NCBI RefSeq assembly: GCF_001424705.1
Contig: NZ_LMRA01000001.1
Coordinates: 337,608 to 401,607 of the forward strand
DNA length: 64,000 nt
Source: Methylobacterium sp. Leaf465
GTDB taxonomy: Bacteria > Pseudomonadota > Alphaproteobacteria > Rhizobiales > Beijerinckiaceae
Reading direction: 5' to 3'
Numbering within the stretch: position 1 is the stretch's first letter; every line of letters starts with the position of its first letter. Made by a program: the position numbers and the translations under genes. Of this stretch, positions 49,738 through 58,838 are shown one piece after another. Under the pieces are notes generated by a model, which had not been told where the DNA came from, did not search any database, and saw only the letters and a list, made by a program, of their open reading frames with translations.

Positions 49738-51501
49738 ATGACCTATCGCGCTCCGGTGGCCGACATGCTGTTCGCCCTGCGCCACGTGGCCGGGCTCGAC
49801 GCTGCCCTGGCGGCCGGCCTGCACGGCGACCTCGCCGTCGACGACGCGGAAGCCGTCCTGGCCGAGGCCGGCAAGGTCGCCGAATCGGTCATCGCCCCCC
49901 TCAACCAGGTCGGCGACCGGCACGGCACGCCGCTCAAGGACGGTGCCATCACCACCCCGCCGGGCTGGCGCGAAGCCTACCGGACCTGGATCGCCGGCGG
50001 CTGGAACGGCCTCAGCGCCGACCCCGACCATGGCGGGCAAGGCCTGCCCCTCGTGCTCAACGCCGCCTGCAACGAGATGTGGAACGCAGCGAGCATCGCC
50101 TTCGGCCTCTGCCCGCTCCTCACGGCGGGCGGGATCGAGGCCCTGGCCCAGCACGGCTCGGACGACCTCAAAGCGCGTTACCTCGCCAAGCTGATCTCGG
50201 GCGAATGGACCGCGACCATGAACCTGACGGAGCCGCAGGCCGGCTCGGACCTGGCCCTGCTGCGCAGCCGCGCCGAACCCCTTGGGGACGGTCGCTACGG
50301 CATCGTCGGCGCGAAGATCTACATCACCTACGGCGAGCACGACCTCACCGACAACATCGTCCACCTCGTGCTGGCCCGGCTCAAGGACGCGCCCGCCGGC
50401 ACCCGCGGAATCTCGCTGTTCCTCGTGCCCAAGATCCTGCCGGACGGCAGCCGCAACGACCTGCGCTGCTCCGGCATCGAGCACAAGCTCGGCATTCACG
50501 GCTCGCCCACCTGCTCGATGGCCTTCGGCGACGATGGCGGCGCCGTCGGCTGGCTGATCGGCGAGGAGAATCGCGGGCTCGCCTGCATGTTCACGATGAT
50601 GAACTCGGCTCGCCTCAACGTCGGCCTCCAGGGCGTCGGCATCGCCGAGCGGGCCTACCAGCAGGCGCTGGGCTATGCCCGCGACCGGCGTCAGGGCAAG
50701 GCGCCCGGCGCCCCCGAGACCAGCCCCATCGTCGACCACGCCGACGTGCAGCGCATGTTGCTGACCATGAAGGCCTTCACCCAGGCCGCGCGCGGCATCT
50801 GCTACCTCACCGCCGCCGCCCTCGACGCGGCGGAGGGCCCGGAAGGGCAGGGGGCGCATGACCGCGCCTCGCTGCTGACGCCGGTGGCCAAGGCCTTCTC
50901 CACCGACATCGCCAACGAGGTGACCTCGCTGGGTGTCCAGGTCCATGGCGGCATGGGCTTCGTGGAGGAGACCGGCGCCGCCCAGCACATGCGCGACGCC
51001 CGCATCCTCGGCATCTACGAGGGCACGAACGGCATCCAGGCCATCGACCTCGTCGCCCGCAAGTTGCCGCTCAACGGCGGGGCGACGGTGCGGGCGCAGA
51101 TCGCGAGCCTGCGCCGGACCGCCGAGGGCTTCCTCAAGGATCCCGATCCGGCCTTCGGCAGCCTCGGCGCCCGGCTGCGTGCCGGCATCGAGAGCCTCGA
51201 CCGGGCGACGAGCTTCCAGCTCAAGGCCCTCGCGTCGAACCGGCCGGAGGCGGCGCTGGCGGGCGCGACGCCGTACCTGCGCCTGTTCGGCCTGGTCCAG
51301 GGGGGCGCCTGCCTCGGTCGCCAGGCGCTCGCCGCCCACGCGGCGCTCAAGGCGGGGGACACCGATCCCGCCCATGCGGGCCGGATCGCGCTGGCCCGGT
51401 TCTTCGCCGACAACCTGCTGACCGCCGTGGGCGGCCTGGAGGAGAGCGTCGTCGCGGGTGGGCGCTTCACCGAGGACGCCGCCCTCGCCCTGGCGAGCTG
51501 A
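49738..51501 (+). CDS. Acyl-CoA dehydrogenase, DmdC-like with C-terminal extension
   Basis: A 587-residue flavoprotein. It has the usual ACAD core (GEWTATMNLTEPQAGSDLAL; GIHGSPTCSMAFGDDGGAVG) and the catalytic Glu in RILGIYEGTNGIQAID. An additional C-terminal domain (about 120 residues) is typical of the 3-methylmercaptopropionyl-CoA dehydrogenase/DmdC group. The start is supported by GGGAGGAAG. It is followed by an enoyl-CoA hydratase and two SDRs, so it is probably the first enzyme of a short acyl-CoA degradation cassette. The substrate is not determined. Confidence 0.92.
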   Translation: MTYRAPVADMLFALRHVAGLDAALAAGLHGDLAVDDAEAVLAEAGKVAESVIAPLNQVGDRHGTPLKDGAITTPPGWREAYRTWIAGGWNGLSADPDHGGQGLPLVLNAACNEMWNAASIAFGLCPLLTAGGIEALAQHGSDDLKARYLAKLISGEWTATMNLTEPQAGSDLALLRSRAEPLGDGRYGIVGAKIYITYGEHDLTDNIVHLVLARLKDAPAGTRGISLFLVPKILPDGSRNDLRCSGIEHKLGIHGSPTCSMAFGDDGGAVGWLIGEENRGLACMFTMMNSARLNVGLQGVGIAERAYQQALGYARDRRQGKAPGAPETSPIVDHADVQRMLLTMKAFTQAARGICYLTAAALDAAEGPEGQGAHDRASLLTPVAKAFSTDIANEVTSLGVQVHGGMGFVEETGAAQHMRDARILGIYEGTNGIQAIDLVARKLPLNGGATVRAQIASLRRTAEGFLKDPDPAFGSLGARLRAGIESLDRATSFQLKALASNRPEAALAGATPYLRLFGLVQGGACLGRQALAAHAALKAGDTDPAHAGRIALARFFADNLLTAVGGLEESVVAGGRFTEDAALALAS

Positions 51502-51562
51502 TCCGGCCCCGCCGAGCGTCGCACTCGCGCGGATCGAACACCATCCAGGAGGGCAGGGCACC

Positions 51563-52321
51563 ATGAGCGAGCACATCGCGATCGCGGATACCGCCGACGG
51601 CGTCCGCCTCATCCGCATCGACCGGCCCGAGAAGAAGAATGCGCTGACCGGCGCCATGTACGACGCCCTGCGCGCCGCCCTGGTGGAGGCCGACGAACAC
51701 GATGCGATCGGCGCCGTGGTGTTCGCCGGGGCGCCGGGCGCCTTCAGCGCGGGCAACGACCTCGCCGATTTCGTCGCGGGCGCGAGCAAGCCGTTCCGCG
51801 AGGCGCCGGCCCTGCAGTTCATCCGCCAGCTCGCCCGCACGCGCACGCCGATGATCGCGGCCGTGGACGGGATCGCGGTGGGGATCGGCACGACCCTGAC
51901 CCTGCACTGCGACCTCGTCTATGCCAGCCCGGCGGCCCGCTTCCGCATGCCCTTCGTGGAACTCGGCCTCGTGCCGGAGGCGGCGTCGAGCTACCTGCTG
52001 CCGCGCCGGGTCGGGCTCCTGAAGGCCACGGAGATGCTGCTCCTGAGCCAGCCCTTCGACGCGGACGAAGCGCTGGGTCTCGGGCTCGTCAACGGGGTGA
52101 TGCCGGCCGGGCTGCTGCTGGAGCATGCCCGTGCGCAGGGCGCGCGCCTCGCCGGGCTGCCGCGCGGGGCGGTGCAGGCGACGCGGGCGCTGATCCGGGG
52201 CGACCAGGCCGCCCTGGACGCCGCCCTGGAGGCCGAGGCCGTGGCCTTCGAGGAGCGCCTGCGGTCGCCCGAGGCCCAGGCCGCCTTCGCGCGCTTCCTC
52301 GGCCGGGCCAAGCCGGCGTGA
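51563..52321 (+). CDS. Enoyl-CoA hydratase/isomerase family protein
   Basis: A 252-residue crotonase-fold enzyme. ADGVRLIRIDRPEKKNALTG, the oxyanion-hole segment FSAGNDLADF and the second motif AAVDGIAVGIGTTLTLHCDL, followed by PFVELGLVPEAASSYLLPRR, are present. A catalytic Glu sits in VELGLVPEA. Normal length. Its stop overlaps the GTG of the next SDR gene. It follows the acyl-CoA dehydrogenase by about 60 bp and is preceded by an AGGAGGGCAGGG ribosome binding site. Confidence 0.93.
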   Translation: MSEHIAIADTADGVRLIRIDRPEKKNALTGAMYDALRAALVEADEHDAIGAVVFAGAPGAFSAGNDLADFVAGASKPFREAPALQFIRQLARTRTPMIAAVDGIAVGIGTTLTLHCDLVYASPAARFRMPFVELGLVPEAASSYLLPRRVGLLKATEMLLLSQPFDADEALGLGLVNGVMPAGLLLEHARAQGARLAGLPRGAVQATRALIRGDQAALDAALEAEAVAFEERLRSPEAQAAFARFLGRAKPA

Positions 52322-53178
52322 CCCCCGCACCGGACCTGCTGCGCGGAAAGATCTGCCTCGTCGCCGGCGCCTCGCGCGGGGTGGGACGCGGCTTGGCGCG
52401 GGGGCTCGGCGAGGCCGGCGCCACCGTCATCGTCACCGCCCGGTCCAGCGAGACCGGGCCACGCACGGAGGGGCGGCCCGAGACCATCGAGGATACCGCC
52501 CGCGCGGTCGATGCCGCCGGTGGCGAGGGCCATCACTACCTCTGCGACCACACCAGCGAGCGCGCCGTCGACACCCTGGTCCACTGGGCCCTGCGCCGGT
52601 TCGGGCGCATCGACGTGGCGGTCTCCAGCGTCTGGGGGGGCAACGAGGGTTATGACGGCGAGCGCTACGCCGATGGCGCCGCCTGGGGCACGCCGTTCTG
52701 GCGCCGCTCGGCCGAGCCGTTTTCGGACTTCTTCGGGAGCGGCCCCTATCCGGCCCTCCTCCTCGCCCGCGCCGTCGCCCCCGCGATGGTCTCGGCGAAA
52801 TCCGGCCTCATCGCCTTCGTCTCGTTCGACACCGCGCCGGGCTATCTCGGCGACATCTTCTACGACCTGACCAAGGCGGCCACGAACCGGCTGGCCTTCG
52901 CCTGCGCCGAGGAACTGGCGCCGCACGGGGTCACGGCGCTCGGGCTGTCCCCCGGCTTCGTGCGCACCGAGCGCGCCGTCGACATCGGCCATGCCGACCG
53001 GGCGACGGAGACCCCGCTCTATGCCGGCCGGGCGCTGGCCGCCCTGGCGGCCGACCCGGCCGTGGCGGCGCGGGCCGGGCAGATCCTCCATGCGGGCGAC
53101 CTCGCGGCCGAATACGGCTTCACCGATGCGGACGGCACGCAGCCGGCCCGGTTCCAGATCAACGCCGAGGAGAGCTGA
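52318..53178 (+). CDS. SDR family oxidoreductase (DHRS1-like)
   Basis: A 286-residue short-chain dehydrogenase. The Rossmann motif reads LVAGASRGVGRGLARGLGEA. The unusual central segment SSVWGGNEGYDGERY with FWRRSAEPFSDFF recalls DHRS1-like SDRs. The catalytic tetrad is read as Ser in FVSFDTAPGY and Tyr-x-x-x-Lys in FYDLTKAATNRLA. Starts with GTG overlapping the hydratase stop (GTGA). Probable role: reduction/oxidation of a hydroxyacyl intermediate in the same cassette. Substrate unknown. Confidence 0.88.
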   Translation: MTPAPDLLRGKICLVAGASRGVGRGLARGLGEAGATVIVTARSSETGPRTEGRPETIEDTARAVDAAGGEGHHYLCDHTSERAVDTLVHWALRRFGRIDVAVSSVWGGNEGYDGERYADGAAWGTPFWRRSAEPFSDFFGSGPYPALLLARAVAPAMVSAKSGLIAFVSFDTAPGYLGDIFYDLTKAATNRLAFACAEELAPHGVTALGLSPGFVRTERAVDIGHADRATETPLYAGRALAALAADPAVAARAGQILHAGDLAAEYGFTDADGTQPARFQINAEES

Positions 53179-53181
53179 GAC

Positions 53182-54042
53182 ATGAGCGATTCGCTGCAGG
53201 GCAAAACCCTGTTCATCACCGGGGCGTCCCGCGGCATCGGACTCGCCATCGCCCTGCGGGCGGCCCGCGACGGCGCCAACATCGCCATCGCGGCCAAGAC
53301 CGACGCGCCGCATCCCAAGCTGGCGGGCACCATCCACACCGCCGCCGCCGCCATCGAGTCGGCGGGCGGCCGGGCGCTGCCGCTCCTGGTGGATGTCCGC
53401 GACGAGGACAGCGTCGCCTCCGCCATCGCCCGGACGGCCGAGACCTTCGGCGGCATCGACATCGTGGTGAACAACGCCAGCGCGATCGCGCTGACCCGGA
53501 CGCCCGAGACCGAGATGAAGCGCTTCGACCTGATGCATGGCGTCAACACGCGCGGAACCTACATGGTCAGCAAGTACGCGATCCCGCACCTCGCCAAGGC
53601 AGAAAACCCGCACATCGTCATGCTGTCGCCGCCCCTCGACATGGCGGAGAAGTGGTTCGCGCCGCACCTCGCCTACTCGATCGCCAAGTACGGCATGTCG
53701 CTCTGCGTGCTCGGGCTCGCCGGCGAGCTCAAGCGCCAGGGCATCGCCGTGAACGCTCTCTGGCCGCGCACCACCATCGCCACGGCGGCGGTGCAGAATC
53801 TGCTGGGCGGAGAGGCGCTGATGCAGGCGAGCCGCACGCCCGAGATCCTGGCCGACGCCGCCCACGCGCTGTTCCGCCTGCCCGCCCGCGCGGTGACGGG
53901 CCGCTTCCTCATCGACGACAGCTTCCTGGCGGAGCAGGGTGTCACGGACTTTTCAAAATACCGGGTCACACCCGGCATTCCTCTTGCGCCGGACTTCTTC
54001 GTGCCGGATGCGAGCACACCGCCTCCCGGGGCCTTCGCCTGA
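53182..54042 (+). CDS. SDR family oxidoreductase (HSDL2-like)
   Basis: A 286-residue SDR. TLFITGASRGIGLAIALRAA is the cofactor site. IVVNNASAIALTRTPETEMK, VNTRGTYMVSKYAIPHL, VMLSPPLDMAEKWFAPHLAY and SIAKYGMSLCVLGLAGELKR follow the human HSDL2 N-terminal domain closely. The catalytic YSIAK is intact. No C-terminal SCP2 domain is present. The gap to the preceding SDR is only 3 bp, so the acyl-CoA dehydrogenase, hydratase and two SDR genes form one operon. Confidence 0.92.
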   Translation: MSDSLQGKTLFITGASRGIGLAIALRAARDGANIAIAAKTDAPHPKLAGTIHTAAAAIESAGGRALPLLVDVRDEDSVASAIARTAETFGGIDIVVNNASAIALTRTPETEMKRFDLMHGVNTRGTYMVSKYAIPHLAKAENPHIVMLSPPLDMAEKWFAPHLAYSIAKYGMSLCVLGLAGELKRQGIAVNALWPRTTIATAAVQNLLGGEALMQASRTPEILADAAHALFRLPARAVTGRFLIDDSFLAEQGVTDFSKYRVTPGIPLAPDFFVPDASTPPPGAFA

Positions 54043-54052
54043 GACATCCCGC

Positions 54053-55057
54053 GTGATCTTCATCCACCAGCCGGTCGCCGGCGCCGGGCAGACCCTGCTC
54101 GAGCGCCGTTCCCTCGAATTGCAGGAGCCGATCCCCGACGACACCGTCTGGCTCGACATGGTGCGGCCGAGCCGGGAGGAGGACCTCAAGGTCGAGGTCT
54201 TCATGGGCATCTCGGTGCCGACCCGCGAGGAGATGAAGGACATCGAGCCCTCCGAACTCCTCTACGTCGAGGACGGGGCGCGCTACATGACCGGCCGGGT
54301 GCTGAGCAAGGTCAGCGAATCCGAGGAGCCGGGGCTGGCCGGCATCACCTTCATCCTGCGCGGCAGCCGCCTCGTCACGGTGCGCTACGAGGAGCCGCAG
54401 GCCTTCCGGATGTACACCCAGCGGGCCGGCCGCTCGACGGGCAACGGCCCCTCGGCCGTGCCCTCGGGCGAGACCATCCTGGCCGGGCTGATCGAGACGG
54501 TGATCGACCGGGCGGCCGACGTGCTCCAGCTCCAGGGGGAGCGCATCGACCGCCTCTCGGGCAAGATCTTCGAGGAGAAGGAGGACCCGAGCGCCCGCAA
54601 CACCGCGTTGCAGGACACCCTCCGGGCGCTCGGGCGCCACGGCGACCTGATCTCGAAGCAGCGCGAGAGCCTCGTCTCGATGGAGCGCATCCTGCTCTCG
54701 CTCTCGGCGACCTACCGCACCGCCAAGGCGCCGCGCGAATTGCGCGAGGACGTGCGCTCCACCCTGCGCGACCTGCAGTCCCTGGAGGAGCACGCCACCT
54801 TCCTGTCCTCCAAGATCCAGTTCCTCCTCGACGCCACGCTCGGCCTCGTGAACCTGGAGCAGAACAACATCATCAAGCTGTTCTCGGTCATGGCGGTCGT
54901 GTTCATGCCGCCGACCCTGATCGCCTCGATCTACGGCATGAACTTCAAGGCGATGCCCGAATTGGATTGGGGATTCGGATACCCGATGGCGGTCGTGATG
55001 ATGGTCGTGGCGGCTGTCCTTCCATACGTGTTCTTCCGCTGGAAACGCTGGTTGTAG
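54053..55057 (+). CDS. corA: CorA-family divalent cation transporter
   Basis: A 334-residue protein. A long cytoplasmic N-terminal domain is followed by two C-terminal membrane helices, with the selectivity motif YGMNF between IIKLFSVMAVVFMPPTLIAS and MAVVMMVVAAVLPYVFFRWK. This is the Mg2+/Co2+ channel family. It starts with a GTG (VIFIHQPVAG) 10 bp after the SDR stop. The upstream in-frame extension overlaps the SDR and is unlikely to be translated. Confidence 0.93.
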   Translation: MIFIHQPVAGAGQTLLERRSLELQEPIPDDTVWLDMVRPSREEDLKVEVFMGISVPTREEMKDIEPSELLYVEDGARYMTGRVLSKVSESEEPGLAGITFILRGSRLVTVRYEEPQAFRMYTQRAGRSTGNGPSAVPSGETILAGLIETVIDRAADVLQLQGERIDRLSGKIFEEKEDPSARNTALQDTLRALGRHGDLISKQRESLVSMERILLSLSATYRTAKAPRELREDVRSTLRDLQSLEEHATFLSSKIQFLLDATLGLVNLEQNNIIKLFSVMAVVFMPPTLIASIYGMNFKAMPELDWGFGYPMAVVMMVVAAVLPYVFFRWKRWL

Positions 55058-55150
55058 CGAGTATCCGATGCATCCTGTTAAGGATGCCGATGCAATGTAA
55101 TCGCACTTGGCATGATCCGGAGGGCGGATGCATGCTCTTGGAGCGGTTCC

Positions 55151-56839
55151 ATGACCTTCAAGACCCTGACCATCCGCACTCGGTTGGTTGCCAGCTTCGC
55201 GATCATCACATTCTTCATCGTCGCAATTGGCTGGCTTGGAATGTCCGGTGTCGGACGGATCAACGCACTACTCACCGCCGTCCAGACCAATTGGCTTCCG
55301 AGCGTGCAGGTGAGCGGTCGGATCGACGTCGCCCTGGCCCGCTACACCACGAGCCTGCTGCGCGTGACGCAGACCACGGATGCCGGCGACCAGGCCAAGA
55401 TCGAGGCCGACATGACCAAGCGCCGGGAACAGGTCGGCGCCCTGTCCAAGAGCTACGAGCGCCTGATCAGTTCGGATGCGGAGCGCGGGCATTTCCAGGC
55501 CTTTAGGCGGGAGGTCACCACCTTCTTCGGCGTGGCCGACCGGATCGTCGCCGCCGCCCGCACCGCCCCGAAGGGCGAGGCTTACGCCCTCTACCTCTCC
55601 GACGGCGTCGAGCCGCGGCGGCGCGCCTCCACCGCCCTGGAGAAGCTCATCGAGATCAACGACGCCGGCGCCGCGCAGGCCGAGGCGGAGGGCGTCGCCC
55701 TCGCGGCCCAGACGACGTCGATCGCGCTGGCGGCCCTCGGCGTGGCTGTCGTGCTCGCGGTCCTGCTCGCGACCCTGATCATCCGCAGCGTCACGCGGGG
55801 CATCGACTCGGTGGTGCAGCCGATGACGGCGCTCACCGCCGGGAACCTCGCCGTGACGGTCCCGCACCAGGGCACCGGCACCGAGATCGGCCGCATCGCC
55901 GACGCCGTCCAGGTCTTCAAGGAGAGTCTGATCCGCATGAAGGCCCTCGAGGCGGACACGGCCTCGGCCCGGGCCGGGGCCGAGGCCCAGCGCCGCCAGG
56001 CGATGCAGGAGATGGCCGACGGCTTCGAGCGTGCCGTGGGCGGCATCGTGGACTCCGTGGGCAGGGCCGCGAGCGAGTTGCAGGCGACCGCCCAGGCCAT
56101 GAGCGGCACCGCGAGCGAGACCGCCGGGCGTTCCCTGTCGGTGGCCGCCGCCGCCGAGGAGGCGGCCTCGAACGTCGAGACGGTGGCGGCGGCGGCCGAG
56201 GAGCTCGGCTCCTCCGTGCAGGAGATCGGCCGCCAGGTGCAAGGCTCGGCCGAGCTCGCCGGCGCCGCCGTGTGCGAGGCCGGCACGACCGCCGCCCTGG
56301 TGCAGGAACTCAGCGGCGCGACGGCGCGGATCGGCGACGTGGTCAAGCTGATCTCCGACATCGCCGGTCAGACCAACCTCCTCGCGCTGAACGCCACGAT
56401 CGAGGCGGCCCGGGCCGGCGAAGCGGGGCGCGGCTTCGCCGTGGTTGCGACGGAGGTGAAGGAACTGGCCGGGCAGACGGCCCGGGCCACCGACGAGATC
56501 AGCACGCAGATCGCGCGGATCCAGGGCGCCACGGCCGAGAGCGTGCACGCCATCGACGCCATCCGCGGCCGGATCGACGAGATCAGCGCGGTGGCGACCA
56601 CCATCGCGGCGGCCGTCGAGGAGCAGGGCGCGGCGACCCAAGAGATTGTGCGCAACGTCGCGCAGGCCGCCACCGGCACGGGCGAGGTCACGGCCAACAT
56701 CGCTGGCGTGGCGGGAGCGGCCGAGGAAACCGGCGCCGCGGCGAGCCAGGTCCTGGCGTCCGCCTCGGCCCTCGCGCGCCAGTCCGACCATCTTGGCCAG
56801 GAGGTCGGCCGCTTCCTCGCCGGCGTCCGCGCCGCCTGA
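55151..56839 (+). CDS. Methyl-accepting chemotaxis protein (4HB-type sensor)
   Basis: A 562-residue chemoreceptor. TM1 is [21 protein letters not shown] periplasmic four-helix-bundle-like domain follows, with TM2 near [20 protein letters not shown]. Then come HAMP, two helices and the signalling tip [20 protein letters not shown]. The ligand is unknown. ATG 55151 has SD-like GGAGCGG upstream. The gene is monocistronic. Confidence 0.9.
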   Translation: MTFKTLTIRTRLVASFAIITFFIVAIGWLGMSGVGRINALLTAVQTNWLPSVQVSGRIDVALARYTTSLLRVTQTTDAGDQAKIEADMTKRREQVGALSKSYERLISSDAERGHFQAFRREVTTFFGVADRIVAAARTAPKGEAYALYLSDGVEPRRRASTALEKLIEINDAGAAQAEAEGVALAAQTTSIALAALGVAVVLAVLLATLIIRSVTRGIDSVVQPMTALTAGNLAVTVPHQGTGTEIGRIADAVQVFKESLIRMKALEADTASARAGAEAQRRQAMQEMADGFERAVGGIVDSVGRAASELQATAQAMSGTASETAGRSLSVAAAAEEAASNVETVAAAAEELGSSVQEIGRQVQGSAELAGAAVCEAGTTAALVQELSGATARIGDVVKLISDIAGQTNLLALNATIEAARAGEAGRGFAVVATEVKELAGQTARATDEISTQIARIQGATAESVHAIDAIRGRIDEISAVATTIAAAVEEQGAATQEIVRNVAQAATGTGEVTANIAGVAGAAEETGAAASQVLASASALARQSDHLGQEVGRFLAGVRAA

Positions 56840-56925
56840 GACCGGCGACGCGCCCCCGGGGGATCCGTCGCCCCGGGGGGCCTGAGCCCCTTGCCCATCG
56901 GGTCGAATTTGCGGATCGTCCGCGG

Positions 56926-57690
56926 ATGTGTGGACGCTTCTTCATCGCCCAGGCTCCGGACATCTTCCGGGCCTTCTACGGCTATCCCGAGCTGCCGAAC
57001 TTCCCGCCCCGGTACAACGTGGCGCCGACCCAGCCGGTGCCGGTGGTGCTGTCCGAGGGCGGGCGGCGCCGGTTCCGGCTGGTGCGCTGGGGTCTGTGGC
57101 CGAGCTGGGTCAAGGACCCGAAGGACTTCCCCCTCGTCATCAACGCCCGGTCCGAGACCCTGCGGGAGAAGCCGACCTTCCGCGGCGCCCTGCGCCACCG
57201 CCGCTGCGTCTTCCTGGCCGACGGGTTCTACGAGTGGCGCCGGGAGGGGACGGGCAAGGCCGCGACGAAGACCCCCTACATGATCCGCCGCGCCGACCGG
57301 GCACCGATGGCGCTCGCGGGCCTTTGGGAAAACTGGCTCGGGGCCGACGGCTCGGAGGTCGACACGGCGGCCGTCGTCACAACGGACGCGAACGGCACGA
57401 TGGCGGCGGTGCACGACCGCATGCCGGCGATCCTCGCGCCGGACCAGATCGATTCCTGGCTCGACACCCGCGACACGGAGCCGGACGCCGCGGTGAAGCT
57501 GTGCCGCCCCTGTCCCGCCGACTGGCTCACGCTGGACCCCGTCAGCGCCCGGGTGAACGACGCCCGCATTGATGCGCCGGACCTCATCGAGCCCCTGGCC
57601 CGGCCGCAGAGGGGCGAAGCCGGGCGGTCTGCCCCGCCCGCCGCGCAGCCGCGCTCCAGCGACGAGGATGCGCAGGGTGCCCTGTTCTGA
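56926..57690 (+). CDS. SRAP (SOS-response-associated peptidase, YedK/HMCES) protein
   Basis: A 254-residue protein that starts Met-Cys-Gly-Arg-Phe, leaving Cys2 as the residue that forms the thiazolidine cross-link with abasic sites. Conserved segments: RYNVAPTQPVPVV, VRWGLWPSWVKDP, INARSETL, CVFLADGFYEWRR with the key Glu, and MPAILAPD near the His motif (HDRMP). HMCES/YedK shields abasic sites in single-stranded DNA. Its C-terminal tail is disordered. Confidence 0.94.
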   Translation: MCGRFFIAQAPDIFRAFYGYPELPNFPPRYNVAPTQPVPVVLSEGGRRRFRLVRWGLWPSWVKDPKDFPLVINARSETLREKPTFRGALRHRRCVFLADGFYEWRREGTGKAATKTPYMIRRADRAPMALAGLWENWLGADGSEVDTAAVVTTDANGTMAAVHDRMPAILAPDQIDSWLDTRDTEPDAAVKLCRPCPADWLTLDPVSARVNDARIDAPDLIEPLARPQRGEAGRSAPPAAQPRSSDEDAQGALF

Positions 57691-57782
57691 AGGGGGACCC
57701 TCGGGACGACGCCGTCCTTGCGTTCGGCCCCCAAAGGTCGCATCGCTCCCGCGGCCCGGCCGGGCGTTCAGGAGAGCACAGC

Positions 57783-57986
57783 ATGACGGCGGAAGAGATC
57801 GACCAGATGAACCGGGCGCGAGACAGCCTGGCTCGTCAGCGCGCTGCGCTCGCCCGGCGGATCGGCAGCAGCGAGGTCGCGGCGCCCTCGGCGGCCGAAG
57901 ACCTCACCCGCATCCTCCTTGCCATCGAGGCCGTGGACCGGGCGCTCGTGGATGCCGGCCGACCCTACCTGCGTCCCGAGAGCTGA
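57783..57986 (+). CDS. Small helical hypothetical protein
   Basis: A 67-residue, highly charged helical protein (EEIDQMNRARDSLARQRAAL; LTRILLAIEAVDRALVDAGR). Family not recognised. The PhnA-like gene follows 11 bp after its stop, so the two are probably co-transcribed. Confidence 0.55.
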   Translation: MTAEEIDQMNRARDSLARQRAALARRIGSSEVAAPSAAEDLTRILLAIEAVDRALVDAGRPYLRPES

Positions 57987-57997
57987 GAGCGCGGGCG

Positions 57998-58213
57998 ATG
58001 GACGAGACCCGGGATGCGAACGGCACCAAGCTCGCCGACGGCGACGCGGTGACGCTGATCAAGGACCTGAAGGTGAAGGGAACTTCGACGACCCTGAAGC
58101 GCGGTACGCTGATCAAGAACATCCGCCTGACCGACGATCCGTCGGAGATCGAGGGCAATGCCGAGAAGGTGAAGGGCCTCGTGCTGAGGGCCGAATTCCT
58201 CAAGAAGGCCTGA
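57998..58213 (+). CDS. PhnA-like protein (C-terminal domain only)
   Basis: A 71-residue protein. DANGTKLADGDAVTLIKDLK, then VKGTSTTLKRGTLIKNIRLT and AEKVKGLVLRAEFLKKA are the C-terminal half of YjdM/PhnA proteins. The N-terminal zinc-ribbon half is missing. Despite its name, the family is not clearly involved in phosphonate use; the role is unknown. It lies 11 bp after the small helical gene. Confidence 0.9.
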   Translation: MDETRDANGTKLADGDAVTLIKDLKVKGTSTTLKRGTLIKNIRLTDDPSEIEGNAEKVKGLVLRAEFLKKA

Positions 58214-58214
58214 G

Positions 58215-58235
58215 GCGGGGCCTCGCCGGCCCCGC
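58215..58235. terminator. Hairpin between convergent small genes
   Basis: GCGGGGCC / GGCCCCGC stem (8 bp) with a TCGCC loop, immediately after the PhnA-like stop and before the end of the minus-strand 84-residue protein gene. Confidence 0.6.
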
Positions 58236-58259
58236 ACCGCAGGCCGGCCTGGCGAGCGC

Positions 58260-58514
58260 CTACTCGTCGGACGCCGTGGAGACGCGGGCGGGCGAGCGGG
58301 TCAGGCTGCGGATCGCCCGCAGGGGACGACCGGATTTCTCGGAAATGGCGCGGTCCTGGTCCTCGATGAGCTGGCGGGCCGGCTCGTCGCCGTCGAGGCC
58401 GCCGAGGATCTCCATGGGGACGCGCCGGTTGGAGGCGCGGGACTCGTCGTCATAGACGACGTCGAACAGGACGGAGCCGCGCTCCTGCGGTTTCGACTTG
58501 GTACGCTTGGCCAT
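58260..58514 (-). CDS. Small basic hypothetical protein
   Basis: An 84-residue protein (MAKRTKSKPQERGSVLFDVV; EDQDRAISEKSGRPLRAIRS). It contains a KSG-R-P and SNRRVPMEILGGLDGDEPAR segment that looks conserved in this lineage, but I know of no function. The start lies at the ATG MAKRTKSK; an upstream extension of 26 codons is in frame but unlikely. Confidence 0.6.
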   Translation of the reverse strand: MAKRTKSKPQERGSVLFDVVYDDESRASNRRVPMEILGGLDGDEPARQLIEDQDRAISEKSGRPLRAIRSLTRSPARVSTASDE

Positions 58515-58838
58515 GACGGGACGGTGCTCGAACTGCAGGGGTGGGGAAGAGACGCCGACGGCCACGGATGGGCGGGGCGGGTGCGCGTACATCCGGCGTC
58601 ACCCAGGCCCGGCCTCGTGGCCGTCTCCGATCGAGCGACGCGGGGTCGCGATCGGCATCTGTCTTAAATGGTCTCGCCGTTCCCGCTTGGCAACCCGTTT
58701 CGCCGGGTCGCACCGCCTGTCCGCCCGGCCCGGTGTCTGGCACGATGCATGCGCCGCGGAACGGCCGGGCCGGCGTGGCGGCCCCGGCGCACGCCAGATC
58801 CGACGGACACGTCGAGTGCCACGGAGCCGGGAGACCGC
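58515..58838. other. Intergenic region before the adenine deaminase gene
   Basis: About 320 bp between divergent genes. It should hold the promoters of both the 84-residue protein gene and ade. I see no convincing coding sequence, operator or riboswitch. Confidence 0.5.

Noticed and set aside
53939..54052. In-frame N-terminal extension of corA overlapping the SDR gene
   Set aside because: The extra 38 residues are Arg/Pro/Ser-rich and overlap the SDR coding sequence; the GTG at 54053 gives a normal CorA start.
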